This document shows positions 22,898-31,600 of a DNA stretch of 64,000 bases, in pieces (within the stretch, counting starts at the first letter, position 1; each line of letters starts with the position of its first letter). A program made the translations under genes and the position numbers. The notes under the pieces were generated by a model, which saw nothing but the letters and a program-made list of their open reading frames with translations, did no database searches and was not told the origin of the DNA. Source of the DNA: an uncultured Eubacteriales bacterium (GTDB taxonomy: Bacteria > Bacillota > Clostridia > Oscillospirales > Oscillospiraceae); contig CAKTSK010000009.1 of the NCBI GenBank assembly GCA_934597725.1, positions 11,309 through 75,308 on the forward strand, written 5' to 3'.

Positions 22898-23785
22898 ATG
22901 TCTGAATTTTTGTCTGCCAATCTCCCATACTTGCTCTCCGGCATCTCCGTCGGCGGCCAGTATGCGCTGATTGCCATTGGGTATACCATGGTCTACGGCA
23001 TTCTCCGCCTGATCAACTTCGCCCACGGCGATGTGTTCATGGTGGCCGGCCTGGTCATGGTGTATGCCACAGCGTCCCTGCCCATCTATGTCTCCGTCAT
23101 CCTGGTGGTGGTGGTGACGGTGGCCCTGGGTGTGCTGATCGAAAAGGTGGCCTACCGGCCCCTGCGTTCGGCGCCCCGGATGTCGGTGATGATCTCCGCC
23201 ATCGGGGTGTCCTATCTGCTGCAGAACTGCGCCCTGTATTTTACCGGCGGCCTGCCGCAGATCTATCCCTCCATCCCGTTCCTGTCCAAGCAGGTCAAGA
23301 TCGGCTCTGCTACCACCACCATGGTCACGCTGATCACCCCCATCCTGACGGTGGTCCTGGTGATCGTTCTGGTGACCATGATCAAAAAGACCAAGGTCGG
23401 TATGGCCATGCGGGCCGTGTCCCGGGACTTTGAGACCAGTGAGCTCATGGGCATCAAGATCAATAACGTCATCAGCATGACCTTTGCCATCGGCTGCTTC
23501 CTGGCGGCGGTAGGCTCTCTGCTGTACTTTACCAACTACAACTCCGTCGTGCCCACCTCCGGCGCCATGCCCGGCCTGAAGGCCTTCGTGGCGGCGGTGT
23601 TCGGCGGCATCGGCTCGGTGCCCGGCGCAGTGGTTGGCGCGTTCATCATTGGTATTTGTGAAAACATCATCAAGGGCCTGGGTTGGACGGAGTTCTCCGA
23701 TGCCTTTACCTTTGTCCTGCTGATCGTCATCCTGCTGGTCAAGCCCACCGGTATCTTCGGTGAGAAGTCCACGGATAAGGTGTGA
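22898..23785 (+). CDS. livH: branched-chain amino acid ABC transporter permease LivH
   Basis: Membrane subunit of the importer, 295 residues, about eight helices. Start at 22898 (MSEFLSANLPYLLSGISVGG) after AAGGAG. Family features: YALIAIGYTMVYGILRLINF followed by AHGD, the AVSRDFETSELMGI cytoplasmic coupling segment, and the C-terminal PGLKAFVAAVFGGIGSVPGA loop. Lies between the receptor and LivM genes, ten bases before livM. Confidence 0.94.
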   Translation: MSEFLSANLPYLLSGISVGGQYALIAIGYTMVYGILRLINFAHGDVFMVAGLVMVYATASLPIYVSVILVVVVTVALGVLIEKVAYRPLRSAPRMSVMISAIGVSYLLQNCALYFTGGLPQIYPSIPFLSKQVKIGSATTTMVTLITPILTVVLVIVLVTMIKKTKVGMAMRAVSRDFETSELMGIKINNVISMTFAIGCFLAAVGSLLYFTNYNSVVPTSGAMPGLKAFVAAVFGGIGSVPGAVVGAFIIGICENIIKGLGWTEFSDAFTFVLLIVILLVKPTGIFGEKSTDKV

Positions 23786-23795
23786 GGTGACTGCT

Positions 23796-25016
23796 ATGGG
23801 AAAAAAATTAAAACCTGCTGTCGCCTCTGAAAAGAAGCTTGGCAGCCTGATCGCCATCCTGCTGTTGGTGGCGCTGTATGTCTTCCTGTTCCTGCTGGAC
23901 AATGCCCTGCCCCGGACGTCCACCACCATCATGCTCATCACGGTCCTGAAGAAGGGGGCCATCTATGCCCTGGTGTGTGTGTCGATGAACTTGCTCAACG
24001 GCTTTACGGGCCTGTTCTCTCTGGGCCAGGCGGGCTTCATGCTCATCGGTGCGTATGCCTACGCTATTTTCTCCATCCCTGCCGACCAGCACAATGCGGT
24101 CTATCAGTATTTTGACGGCGGGGCCATCCAGTTCTCCATCCCGGAAAGCCTGGGGGCTTTGCTGGGGGAGAATGCAGGCAATTTCCTGGGCGCCATCTTC
24201 TGCATCATCATTGCCGGCGCAGTGGCCGCCATCTTTGCGGCGCTGATCGGTATTCCGGTGCTGCGCCTGAAGAGCGACTATCTGGCCATTGCGACCCTGG
24301 GCTTTGCAGAGATCATCCGGGCTCTGTTCCAGTGGAATGGCCTGGGCCGGATCACCAACGGCTCCAACCTGCTGCGGAAGTACACCAACTTCCACGACAT
24401 CAAGATCCAGATCGGGGGGACCATTTTCCAGCTGGATACCATCTTCCCCTTCTTCATTGCGACCCTGAGCATTCTGATCATTGTCCTGCTGGTCAATTCC
24501 TCCTACGGCCGCGCCTTCAAGTCCATCCGGGATGACGAGGTGGCCGCAGAGGCCATGGGCATCAACCTCTTCAAGCATAAGATGCTCTCCTTTGTGATCT
24601 CCAGCTTCTTCGCCGGGGTGGGCGGCGCCCTGCTGGCCATGTTCCAGACAACGGTCCAGGCCATGCCCTTCCAGTCTACCATGACCTATGAGATCCTGCT
24701 CATCGTGGTCATTGGCGGCATCGGCTCCATCACCGGCAGCTGCATTGCCTCCTTCCTGTACATTGCCTGCTCTGAGTGGTGGCTGCGGTTCCTGGACAGC
24801 GGCTCCTTCCTGGGCATGTCGGTGCCCTTCTTCCGGGACGGCTTCCGAAAGGTGGTCTTCTCCGTGGTGGTCATGGTCATCGTCCTCTTCTTCTCCCGCG
24901 GGATCATGGGGGATAAGGAGCTGTCCTTTGCCGGGATCATACGGAAAGTGAGAAAACGAAAGCAGGCCAAGCTGGCCGCAGATGACGATGGGAAGGAGGC
25001 GTCCTCTCATGAGTGA
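23796..25016 (+). CDS. livM: branched-chain amino acid ABC transporter permease LivM
   Basis: Second permease subunit, 406 residues. Start at 23796 (MGKKLKPAVASEKKLGSLIA). Typical LivM blocks: NLLNGFTGLFSLGQAGFMLI, DYLAIATLGFAEIIRALF, ITNGSNLL, the coupling segment FKSIRDDEVAAEAMGIN and IVVIGGIGSITGSCIASFL. The C terminus is a basic tail (KVRKRKQAKLA). There is an enlarged external loop around residues 95-125 relative to minimal LivM. Overlaps livG by 8 bases. Confidence 0.93.
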   Translation: MGKKLKPAVASEKKLGSLIAILLLVALYVFLFLLDNALPRTSTTIMLITVLKKGAIYALVCVSMNLLNGFTGLFSLGQAGFMLIGAYAYAIFSIPADQHNAVYQYFDGGAIQFSIPESLGALLGENAGNFLGAIFCIIIAGAVAAIFAALIGIPVLRLKSDYLAIATLGFAEIIRALFQWNGLGRITNGSNLLRKYTNFHDIKIQIGGTIFQLDTIFPFFIATLSILIIVLLVNSSYGRAFKSIRDDEVAAEAMGINLFKHKMLSFVISSFFAGVGGALLAMFQTTVQAMPFQSTMTYEILLIVVIGGIGSITGSCIASFLYIACSEWWLRFLDSGSFLGMSVPFFRDGFRKVVFSVVVMVIVLFFSRGIMGDKELSFAGIIRKVRKRKQAKLAADDDGKEASSHE

Positions 25017-25963
25017 GCGTGAGAATGTCTTGCTGCTGGATAATGTCACCATGCAGTTTGGCGGCGTGGTAGCCGTGAACAACCTTTCCATGAAGGTGGA
25101 CCAGGGGGAGATCGTTGCCCTCATCGGCCCCAACGGCGCGGGTAAGACCACGGCCTTCAACGTGATCACCGGGGTCTATCAGCCCTCCAACGGGCAGGTC
25201 TGTTTCTATGACAGAGCCTATATCCGCAACCATCCCCAGGGAAAGATGAAGAAGCTCTACAAGGGGCAGAACCCGCTGCTGTACACCGGCGAGTACCGGT
25301 ATGACCCGGAAAACCCGCCCGAGGAGGAAGCGGCCCGCAAGGAAGAGGAAAAGGCGTTCAAGAAGGCTGCCAAAGAGCGGGACCGCTATGCCTTTTCCAG
25401 CCATGTGCTGGACCCCACGCCGGACCACATCACCAAGATGGGCATTGCGCGGACCTTCCAGAACATCCGCCTGTGGAAGAGCATGACGGTGTTTGACAAC
25501 GTCATCATTGCCAAGCACATGCGGGCCAAGCACAATGTGTTTTCCTCCACCTTCCGGGCTAGCCGGAAGGAAGAGGCGCGGATGCGGGCAGAGACGGAGG
25601 CGCTGCTGCGGGAGCACGACCTGTGGAAGCACCGGGACGACCTGGCCACCAGCTTGCCCTACGGCCTGCAGCGCCGGCTGGAGATCGCCCGGGCCCTGGC
25701 CACCGATCCCAAGCTGCTGCTGCTGGATGAGCCTGCCGCCGGTATGAACCCCCAGGAGACCCTGGAGCTGGCGGACTTTATCCACGAGATCCGCGACCGG
25801 CATCAGCTGACGGTCCTGCTCATTGAGCACCACATGGATTTGGTCATGAACATTTCCGACCGGATCTATGTGCTGGATTTCGGCAGTCTGATCGCTCAGG
25901 GCCTGCCCAGTGAGATCCAACAGAACCAACACGTGATCGACGCCTATTTGGGGGTGGTAGAAG

Positions 25964-25971
<8 letters not shown>
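25009..25971 (+). CDS. livG: branched-chain amino acid ABC transporter ATPase LivG, with charged insertion
   Basis: Cytoplasmic ATPase, 320 residues, about 60 longer than usual. GGAAGGAGG precedes the ATG at 25009. Walker A LIGPNGAGKTTAFNVITG (39-56), Q-loop GIARTFQNIRLWKSM, signature LPYGLQRRLEIARAL, Walker B LLLLDEPAAGMNPQE, H-loop LLIEHHMDLVM. Between the Walker A and Q-loop, residues ~71-137 hold a Lys/Glu-rich insertion (PENPPEEEAARKEEEKAFKK) in the place of the short segment found in typical LivG. Start and stop overlap its neighbours, so translation is coupled through livMGF. Confidence 0.93.
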
Positions 25972-26674
<703 letters not shown>

Positions 26675-26710
26675 TCCTCCTGCACGATCTGATAACGCTT
26701 ATACGCTTTG

Positions 26711-26746
26711 GCGCGGCCTGCCGGGGTTCCGGCAAGCCGCGCTTTT
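26711..26746 (+). terminator. terminator of the liv operon
   Basis: GCGCGGC-c-TGCCGG pairs with CCGGCA-a-GCCGCGC, followed by four T. Confidence 0.85.
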
Positions 26747-26915
26747 GTGCCTGAGGACCAGGAAACATGATATCTGATACCGCATACAAACAAGACGGAA
26801 AACCTGCATAAAGGAGATAGCAGGCAAAAAAAGAAGGATTTTTCGGTGATGTCAATAGAATGACTTTTTGAAATAGGATAAAATGACGAAAATTATGAAG
26901 GAACTTTTTTTACTG

Positions 26916-26944
26916 TTGCAAACGCAGCGTTCTGGTGCTATAGT
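26916..26944 (+). promoter_or_regulatory. promoter for the MarR gene
   Basis: TTGCAA (26916-26921), 17-base spacer, TATAGT (26939-26944), 46 bases before the start codon. Confidence 0.7.
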
Positions 26945-26989
26945 TTCCTCTGGAAAAAATCTGCTTTGAATTCAAAGGAGGGGACTGAG

Positions 26990-27460
26990 ATGCGTACCCA
27001 AGCGCCAGTTCATTTCAGTGGGGATGCGTCCTTTGCCGTGATCCATGCCTGCTATACCCTGACAGAGCAATACCGTAAAATTCTCATCGACATGGGAAAA
27101 GAAAATGACCTTTCGGAAAATGAGATGACGGTCCTGGTCCACCTGGCCCTCTATCCCGATGTCCGCACCCAAAAGCAGCTCCAGGCGACCCAGCTGCAGC
27201 TGTCGGTGTCTTCCATCTGCCGGATGGTGGAGGCGCTGCGGAAAAAGGGGTATTTGACCACCCGGCTGGACGAGAACGACCGCCGGTCCTGGATCATCCG
27301 CCTGGAGGAGAAGGGGGTGCGTCTGGGAGAGCAGTTCCGCCGGTGCCTCCAGCAGCGGCTGGGACGTATTTTTCAAGGAATGGGTGGCTTCGATCTGGTT
27401 GGGTTTGCTGCGGCAGTCCGTCAGGCGGCCATGGACCAGGAGAATGCGGCCACAGCGTGA
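26990..27460 (+). CDS. MarR family transcriptional regulator
   Basis: 156 residues. Start at 26990 (MRTQAPVHFSGDASFAVIHA) after AAAGGAGGGG. Winged helix-turn-helix of the MarR type: ENEMTVLVHLALYPD, recognition helix QLSVSSICRMVEALRKKGYL, wing TRLDENDRRSWIIRLEEKG, with long terminal helices for dimerisation. The effector and target are unknown. It sits alone between the liv operon and the hydrogenase operon and could regulate either, or itself; no matching inverted repeat stands out at its promoter. Confidence 0.88.
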   Translation: MRTQAPVHFSGDASFAVIHACYTLTEQYRKILIDMGKENDLSENEMTVLVHLALYPDVRTQKQLQATQLQLSVSSICRMVEALRKKGYLTTRLDENDRRSWIIRLEEKGVRLGEQFRRCLQQRLGRIFQGMGGFDLVGFAAAVRQAAMDQENAATA

Positions 27461-27527
27461 CAAGATTTTGACAATTTGTTTTAATTTTGCAGGAAACATT
27501 CCTTTTTGTTTTTTGTTGCTTCTGAAA

Positions 27528-27570
27528 AAACCGAAGCGGCTCATCTTTGCAAGATGGGCCGCTTCGGTTT
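27528..27570 (+). terminator. hairpin after the MarR gene
   Basis: AAACCGAAGCGGC-t-CATCTT pairs with AAGATG-g-GCCGCTTCGGTTT. Very long stem; only three T follow. Confidence 0.75.
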
Positions 27571-27687
27571 GCATATAGAAGCAGAAAATTCAGAGACATT
27601 TGGTGGGAGTTTGTTTTTTTGCCACAAGATATGCCTGCTATATGAATTTCCTGTAAAGACAAATGCCCTTTTAGGGAAATATCATAA

Positions 27688-27717
27688 TTGACAATAATCC
27701 TTGAGAGCAAGTATAAT
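27688..27717 (+). promoter_or_regulatory. promoter of the hydrogenase operon
   Basis: TTGACA (27688-27693), 18-base spacer, TATAAT (27712-27717): both hexamers consensus. Transcription would start near 27724. Confidence 0.82.
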
Positions 27718-27723
27718 TGTATA

Positions 27724-27971
27724 TATTACAACGGAGCAGAATAGATTTTTTGCAAGTTATGTTCTGGAACGTTTGCCCGGATGCTTCCAGGGTTCCGTTG
27801 TGTCTGGCGCTGGTGAGGGCCGGCAGCCAGGAAGACGGGCGGCAGGACGGTCCATCTGTTCTGTCATCAGTCCATAGGCCAGCGTTTTTTTGGATTTTAG
27901 CCGCAAATGGCTTGTGAAACTGCTGCTGGGCAGGGTGGTGTATCCTGCCTGCGGCAAAAAGGAGGAAAACG
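27724..27971 (+). promoter_or_regulatory. long hydrogenase-operon leader with candidate attenuator
   Basis: About 248 untranslated bases. CTGGCGCTGG (27804-27813) can pair imperfectly with CCGGCAGCCAG just downstream (27820-27830), or its CGCTGG can pair with CCAGCG (27879-27884), which is followed directly by seven T (27885-27891). The two pairings exclude each other, as in an antiterminator/terminator switch. A further local hairpin is CTGGAA/TTCCAG (27764-27790). I do not recognise a known riboswitch class, and no credible leader peptide is seen. Structure read by eye only. Confidence 0.5.
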
Positions 27972-28514
27972 ATGAACGAGAGATCGGATATTGTCTGCGC
28001 CACCTGTGGCACCGACGAGAAGGCCTTGTATCAAGCCGTCGCGCAGGTGATCCAGCAGTACAAGGACAAGGAAGGCTCCCTGATCATGGTGCTCCACGCA
28101 GCCCAGGAGATCTTCGGGTACCTTCCCATGGAGCTGCAGGAGTTTATTGCCGACGGCATGGATCTGCCGGTGTCTGAGGTCAGCGGCGTAGTCAGCTTTT
28201 ACTCTTTCTTCTCCACCCAGAAGAGAGGCAAGCACACCATCCGCATGTGCCAGGGTACCGCCTGCTACGTTCGTGGCGGCAAAAAGGTGGTGGACGCCAT
28301 CAAGCGGGAGCTGAATGTAGAGGTGGGCGGCACCACAGAGGACGGGCAGTTCACCTTTGAGATCGCCCGCTGTATCGGTGCCTGCGGCCTGGCGCCTGCC
28401 ATGATGGTGGATGACGAGGTTTATAAGCAGGTCACACCTGCCAAGCTCAGAGGGATCCTGGCCCGCTATGAGGAAACCGAAGAGCAGATGCCCGAGGGAG
28501 GTGAGCTGGCATGA
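27972..28514 (+). CDS. nuoE: NuoE-like [2Fe-2S] subunit of a multimeric [FeFe] hydrogenase (HndA/HydC-like)
   Basis: Thioredoxin-fold ferredoxin subunit, 180 residues, passing electrons between the flavin subunit and the catalytic subunit. AAAGGAGG precedes the ATG at 27972. The helical N-terminal half (LIMVLHAAQEIFGYLPMELQ) and the four-cysteine cluster site CQGTACYVRGG...CIGACGLAPAMMV are diagnostic. An extra pair of cysteines lies at the N terminus (IVCATCGTDE). The gene overlaps the next by the ATGA type, and the three genes form an obvious operon. Confidence 0.93.
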   Translation: MNERSDIVCATCGTDEKALYQAVAQVIQQYKDKEGSLIMVLHAAQEIFGYLPMELQEFIADGMDLPVSEVSGVVSFYSFFSTQKRGKHTIRMCQGTACYVRGGKKVVDAIKRELNVEVGGTTEDGQFTFEIARCIGACGLAPAMMVDDEVYKQVTPAKLRGILARYEETEEQMPEGGELA

Positions 28515-31500
28515 TCAGAAGCATTGCAGACCTTCAGCAGATGAAGGAGGCCTATCAGGAAAAGATGGGCCAGTACAGCCACCTGTGCATGGTGTGCTAT
28601 GGCACCGGATGCATGTCCTCCGGCTGCAAGAACGTGCGGGACGCACTGGTGGAAGAACTGGAAAAGGCCGGCCTGACCGACCAAGTGGCCGTGATCGAGC
28701 GCGGCTGTATGGGAACCTGTGCCGTGGGTCCCGTGGTGTATGTGCTGCCTGACGAGACCTATTACACGGAAATGACCCCGGAGCGGGTCAAGGATGTGGT
28801 CCAGAAGCACTTCCTCCAGGGAGAGCCTGTGGCAGAGTATACTTTCTATGACAGCATCCAGAAGAAGCGGGTGACCAACATCCACGATGTGGCCTTCTTC
28901 CGGGATCAGGTCCGTATCGCCCTGCGCAACTGCGGCCTGATCGACGTCAACTGCATCAACAGCTATGTGGCCAAGGACGGTTATCTGGCCCTGGCCCGGA
29001 TCCTGGAAAAGGGAGACCGGATGGCTGTCATTGAAGAGCTGAAAAAGTCCGGCCTGCGGGGCCGCGGCGGTGCTGGCTTCCCCGCTGGTGTCAAGTGGGA
29101 AGCTGCCTACAACCAGCCCGGCGAGGAAAAGTACATCATCTGCAACGCAGACGAGGGCGACCCCGGTGCGTTTATGGACCGTTCGGTCTTTGAGGGCGAC
29201 CCTCACAGCGTCATCGAGGGTATGCTCATCGGCGGCTACGCCATTGGCGCGACCCAGGGCGTGGTCTATATTCGGGCAGAGTATCCCATTGCCGTGGAGC
29301 GTCTGAAGTCCGCCCTAGAAATGGCGCGGGAAGAAGGGTTGCTGGGCAAGGATATCTTCGGCTCCGGCTTTGACTTTGATATTGAGATCCGCATCGGCGC
29401 AGGCGCCTTTGTCTGCGGCGAGGAGACGGCGCTGATGGCCTCCGTAGAGGGTCAGCGGGGCGAGCCCCGGCAGAAGCCGCCGTTCCCCTTCCAGAGCGGT
29501 CTGTTTGGCAAGCCCACCATCATCAACAACGTGGAGACTCTGGCCACCGTCCCGGCCATCATGCTTCAGGGGGCCGACTGGTTCCGCCAGTTCGGCACGG
29601 AGAAGAGCCCGGGCACCAAGGTCTTTGCTCTTTCCGGCAACATCGTCAACACCGGCCTGGTGGAGGTCCCCATGGGCACCCCCCTGTCCGAGGTCATCTA
29701 TTCCATCGGCGGCGGCATTCCCAACGGGAAGAAGTTCAAGTCTGCGCAGACCGGCGGTCCTTCCGGCGGCTGTATCACGGCAGAGAACATCAACACCCCG
29801 CTGGATTATGAATCCCTGGCAGCCCTGGGCTCCATCGTGGGGTCCGGCGGCCTGATCGTCATGGACGAGGACACCTGCATGGTGGATACCGCCCGGTTCT
29901 ACCTGGACTTCATCCAGGAAGAGTCCTGCGGCAAGTGTACGGCCTGCCGGGTGGGGACCAAGCGGATGCTGGAGATCCTCAACCGGATCACTGCCGGCGA
30001 AGGGCAGCCCGGGGACATCGAGACCCTGGAGCACCTGGGCTCGGTGATCAAGGACACCGCCATGTGCGGCCTGGGCCAGACAGCGCCCAACCCCGTGCTG
30101 TCGACCATCAAGTATTTCCGCAAGGAGTATGAGGAGCACATCGTAGAGAAGCGATGTTCTGCCGGGGTCTGCGGCGATCTGGTGTCCAGCCCCTGTGAAA
30201 ATACCTGTCCTGCCGGGATCAATATCCCTGGCTATATGAGCCTCATCGCCACCGGCGATTATATGGGCGCTGCCCGGATCATGCTGCGGGATAACCCCTT
30301 CTCCGGCATCTGCGGCCGTGTCTGCACCCATCCCTGTGAGAGCCGCTGCCGCCGCGGCAGCGTAGACGAGGCCATGAACATCTGCGAGCTCAAACGCTTT
30401 GCCACCGACTGGGCCTACGCCCAGGGCTTCCCCACAGAGGAGGACCTGAAGCCTGTGGCCAAGATCGACAAGAACGTGGCCATCATCGGCGCCGGCCCCT
30501 CCGGCCTGACCTGCGCCTATTATCTGGCTCGTCTGGGCTACCATGTCGACGTGTACGAGGCAGAAAAGCGGCCCGGCGGCATCATGACCTATGGCATTCC
30601 TGACTATCGCCTGCCTTTGGAGATCATCTCCCGTGAGATCAAGAACATCGAGAAGACCGGCGTGAATATCATCCTCAACACCAAGATCGGTCTGGACGTC
30701 TCCTTCCGCTCCCTGCAGAAGAACTATGACGCCATCTTCATCGCCATCGGCGCGCAGAAGACCCTGCAGCTGGGCATCCCCGGCGAGGATCTGGAGGGGA
30801 TCTATCACGGCCTGGACTTCCTCAAGCGGGTCATGCTGAAGAAGGACCTGGACTTCACCGGCAAGAAAGTGGCCGTCATCGGCGGCGGCAACACGGCCAT
30901 CGACTCGGCCCGTACCGCCATCCGTCTGGGGGCACGGGAAGTGGTCATCCTCTACCGCCGTACCATGGAGGATATGCCCGCAGACAAGGTGGAGATCAAG
31001 GACGCCATGGAAGAGGGCGTGCAGATCCGCACCCTGGTCAACCCCACCGACTTTGTTGGCATCGGCGGCAAGCTGAACAGCATCTGCGTGATGAAGCAGA
31101 AGCTGGGGCAGTTCGACAGCTCCGGCCGTCGGAAGGCCGTTCCCAGCGGGGAGACCTATGTGGAGGAGTTCGACATCGCCATCCCGGCCATCTCCCAGAC
31201 CCCCGACACCAAGTTCATCAAGGGGACCATCCAGCTCAACGGCGACCGTGTGGTGGCAGACCGCTACACCCAGGCCACGTCCATGCCCGGCGTCTTTGTG
31301 GGCGGCGACGCCCACCGCGGCCCGAAGGACATCGTCAATGCCGTCCACGAGGCCAAGGTGGCCGCTTCCGGCATCGACAAGTACCTGGGCGGCACCGGCG
31401 AACTGGCCAAGGGCTTTGAGCAGGAGATCACGGACTATCACATCGAAGGGGATATCGTGCCCCACAACCGCTTCCTGACCAGACAGATCGAGGCGGAAAA

Positions 31501-31594
31501 AGCAGTTGGCAGCTTCTGCGAACGGAACCTGGGTATGCACGAGCTGGACGCCCGCGCCGAAGCCAGCCGCTGCCTGCGCTGCGACAGGAGGTAA
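28511..31594 (+). CDS. nuoF: NuoF-like NADH/FMN hydrogenase subunit fused to a GltD-like FAD oxidoreductase
   Basis: 1027 residues. Modules in order: N-terminal thioredoxin-like [2Fe-2S] domain (CMVCYGTGCMSSGC, residues 26-39); NuoF/HydB core with GRGGAGFPAG at 184 and GDPGAFMDRSVFEGDP for FMN and NADH; ESCGKCTACRVG at 471 for a [4Fe-4S]; then, from about 550, a GltD/NfnB-type module: cysteine-rich CENTCPAGINIPGY, CGRVCTHPCESRCRRG, FAD loop AIIGAGPSGLTCAYYLARLG near 658, second dinucleotide fold VAVIGGGNTAIDSARTAI near 787, C-terminal CLRCDRR. In HydABC-type enzymes NuoF-like subunits end in a ferredoxin domain instead. The fusion suggests that NAD(P)H and ferredoxin electrons meet in one polypeptide for electron bifurcation or confurcation; this is inference. 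Confidence 0.92.
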   Translation: MIRSIADLQQMKEAYQEKMGQYSHLCMVCYGTGCMSSGCKNVRDALVEELEKAGLTDQVAVIERGCMGTCAVGPVVYVLPDETYYTEMTPERVKDVVQKHFLQGEPVAEYTFYDSIQKKRVTNIHDVAFFRDQVRIALRNCGLIDVNCINSYVAKDGYLALARILEKGDRMAVIEELKKSGLRGRGGAGFPAGVKWEAAYNQPGEEKYIICNADEGDPGAFMDRSVFEGDPHSVIEGMLIGGYAIGATQGVVYIRAEYPIAVERLKSALEMAREEGLLGKDIFGSGFDFDIEIRIGAGAFVCGEETALMASVEGQRGEPRQKPPFPFQSGLFGKPTIINNVETLATVPAIMLQGADWFRQFGTEKSPGTKVFALSGNIVNTGLVEVPMGTPLSEVIYSIGGGIPNGKKFKSAQTGGPSGGCITAENINTPLDYESLAALGSIVGSGGLIVMDEDTCMVDTARFYLDFIQEESCGKCTACRVGTKRMLEILNRITAGEGQPGDIETLEHLGSVIKDTAMCGLGQTAPNPVLSTIKYFRKEYEEHIVEKRCSAGVCGDLVSSPCENTCPAGINIPGYMSLIATGDYMGAARIMLRDNPFSGICGRVCTHPCESRCRRGSVDEAMNICELKRFATDWAYAQGFPTEEDLKPVAKIDKNVAIIGAGPSGLTCAYYLARLGYHVDVYEAEKRPGGIMTYGIPDYRLPLEIISREIKNIEKTGVNIILNTKIGLDVSFRSLQKNYDAIFIAIGAQKTLQLGIPGEDLEGIYHGLDFLKRVMLKKDLDFTGKKVAVIGGGNTAIDSARTAIRLGAREVVILYRRTMEDMPADKVEIKDAMEEGVQIRTLVNPTDFVGIGGKLNSICVMKQKLGQFDSSGRRKAVPSGETYVEEFDIAIPAISQTPDTKFIKGTIQLNGDRVVADRYTQATSMPGVFVGGDAHRGPKDIVNAVHEAKVAASGIDKYLGGTGELAKGFEQEITDYHIEGDIVPHNRFLTRQIEAEKAVGSFCERNLGMHELDARAEASRCLRCDRR

Positions 31595-31600
31595 GTGATT

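Noticed and set aside
21437..23962. 841-codon minus-strand open frame over livK-livH
   Set aside because: Shadow of codon-biased receptor and permease genes; low-complexity His/Gly/Asp sequence.
27717..27917. 66-codon frame in the hydrogenase leader
   Set aside because: It starts inside the -10 element, has no ribosome site and overlaps the hairpin region.
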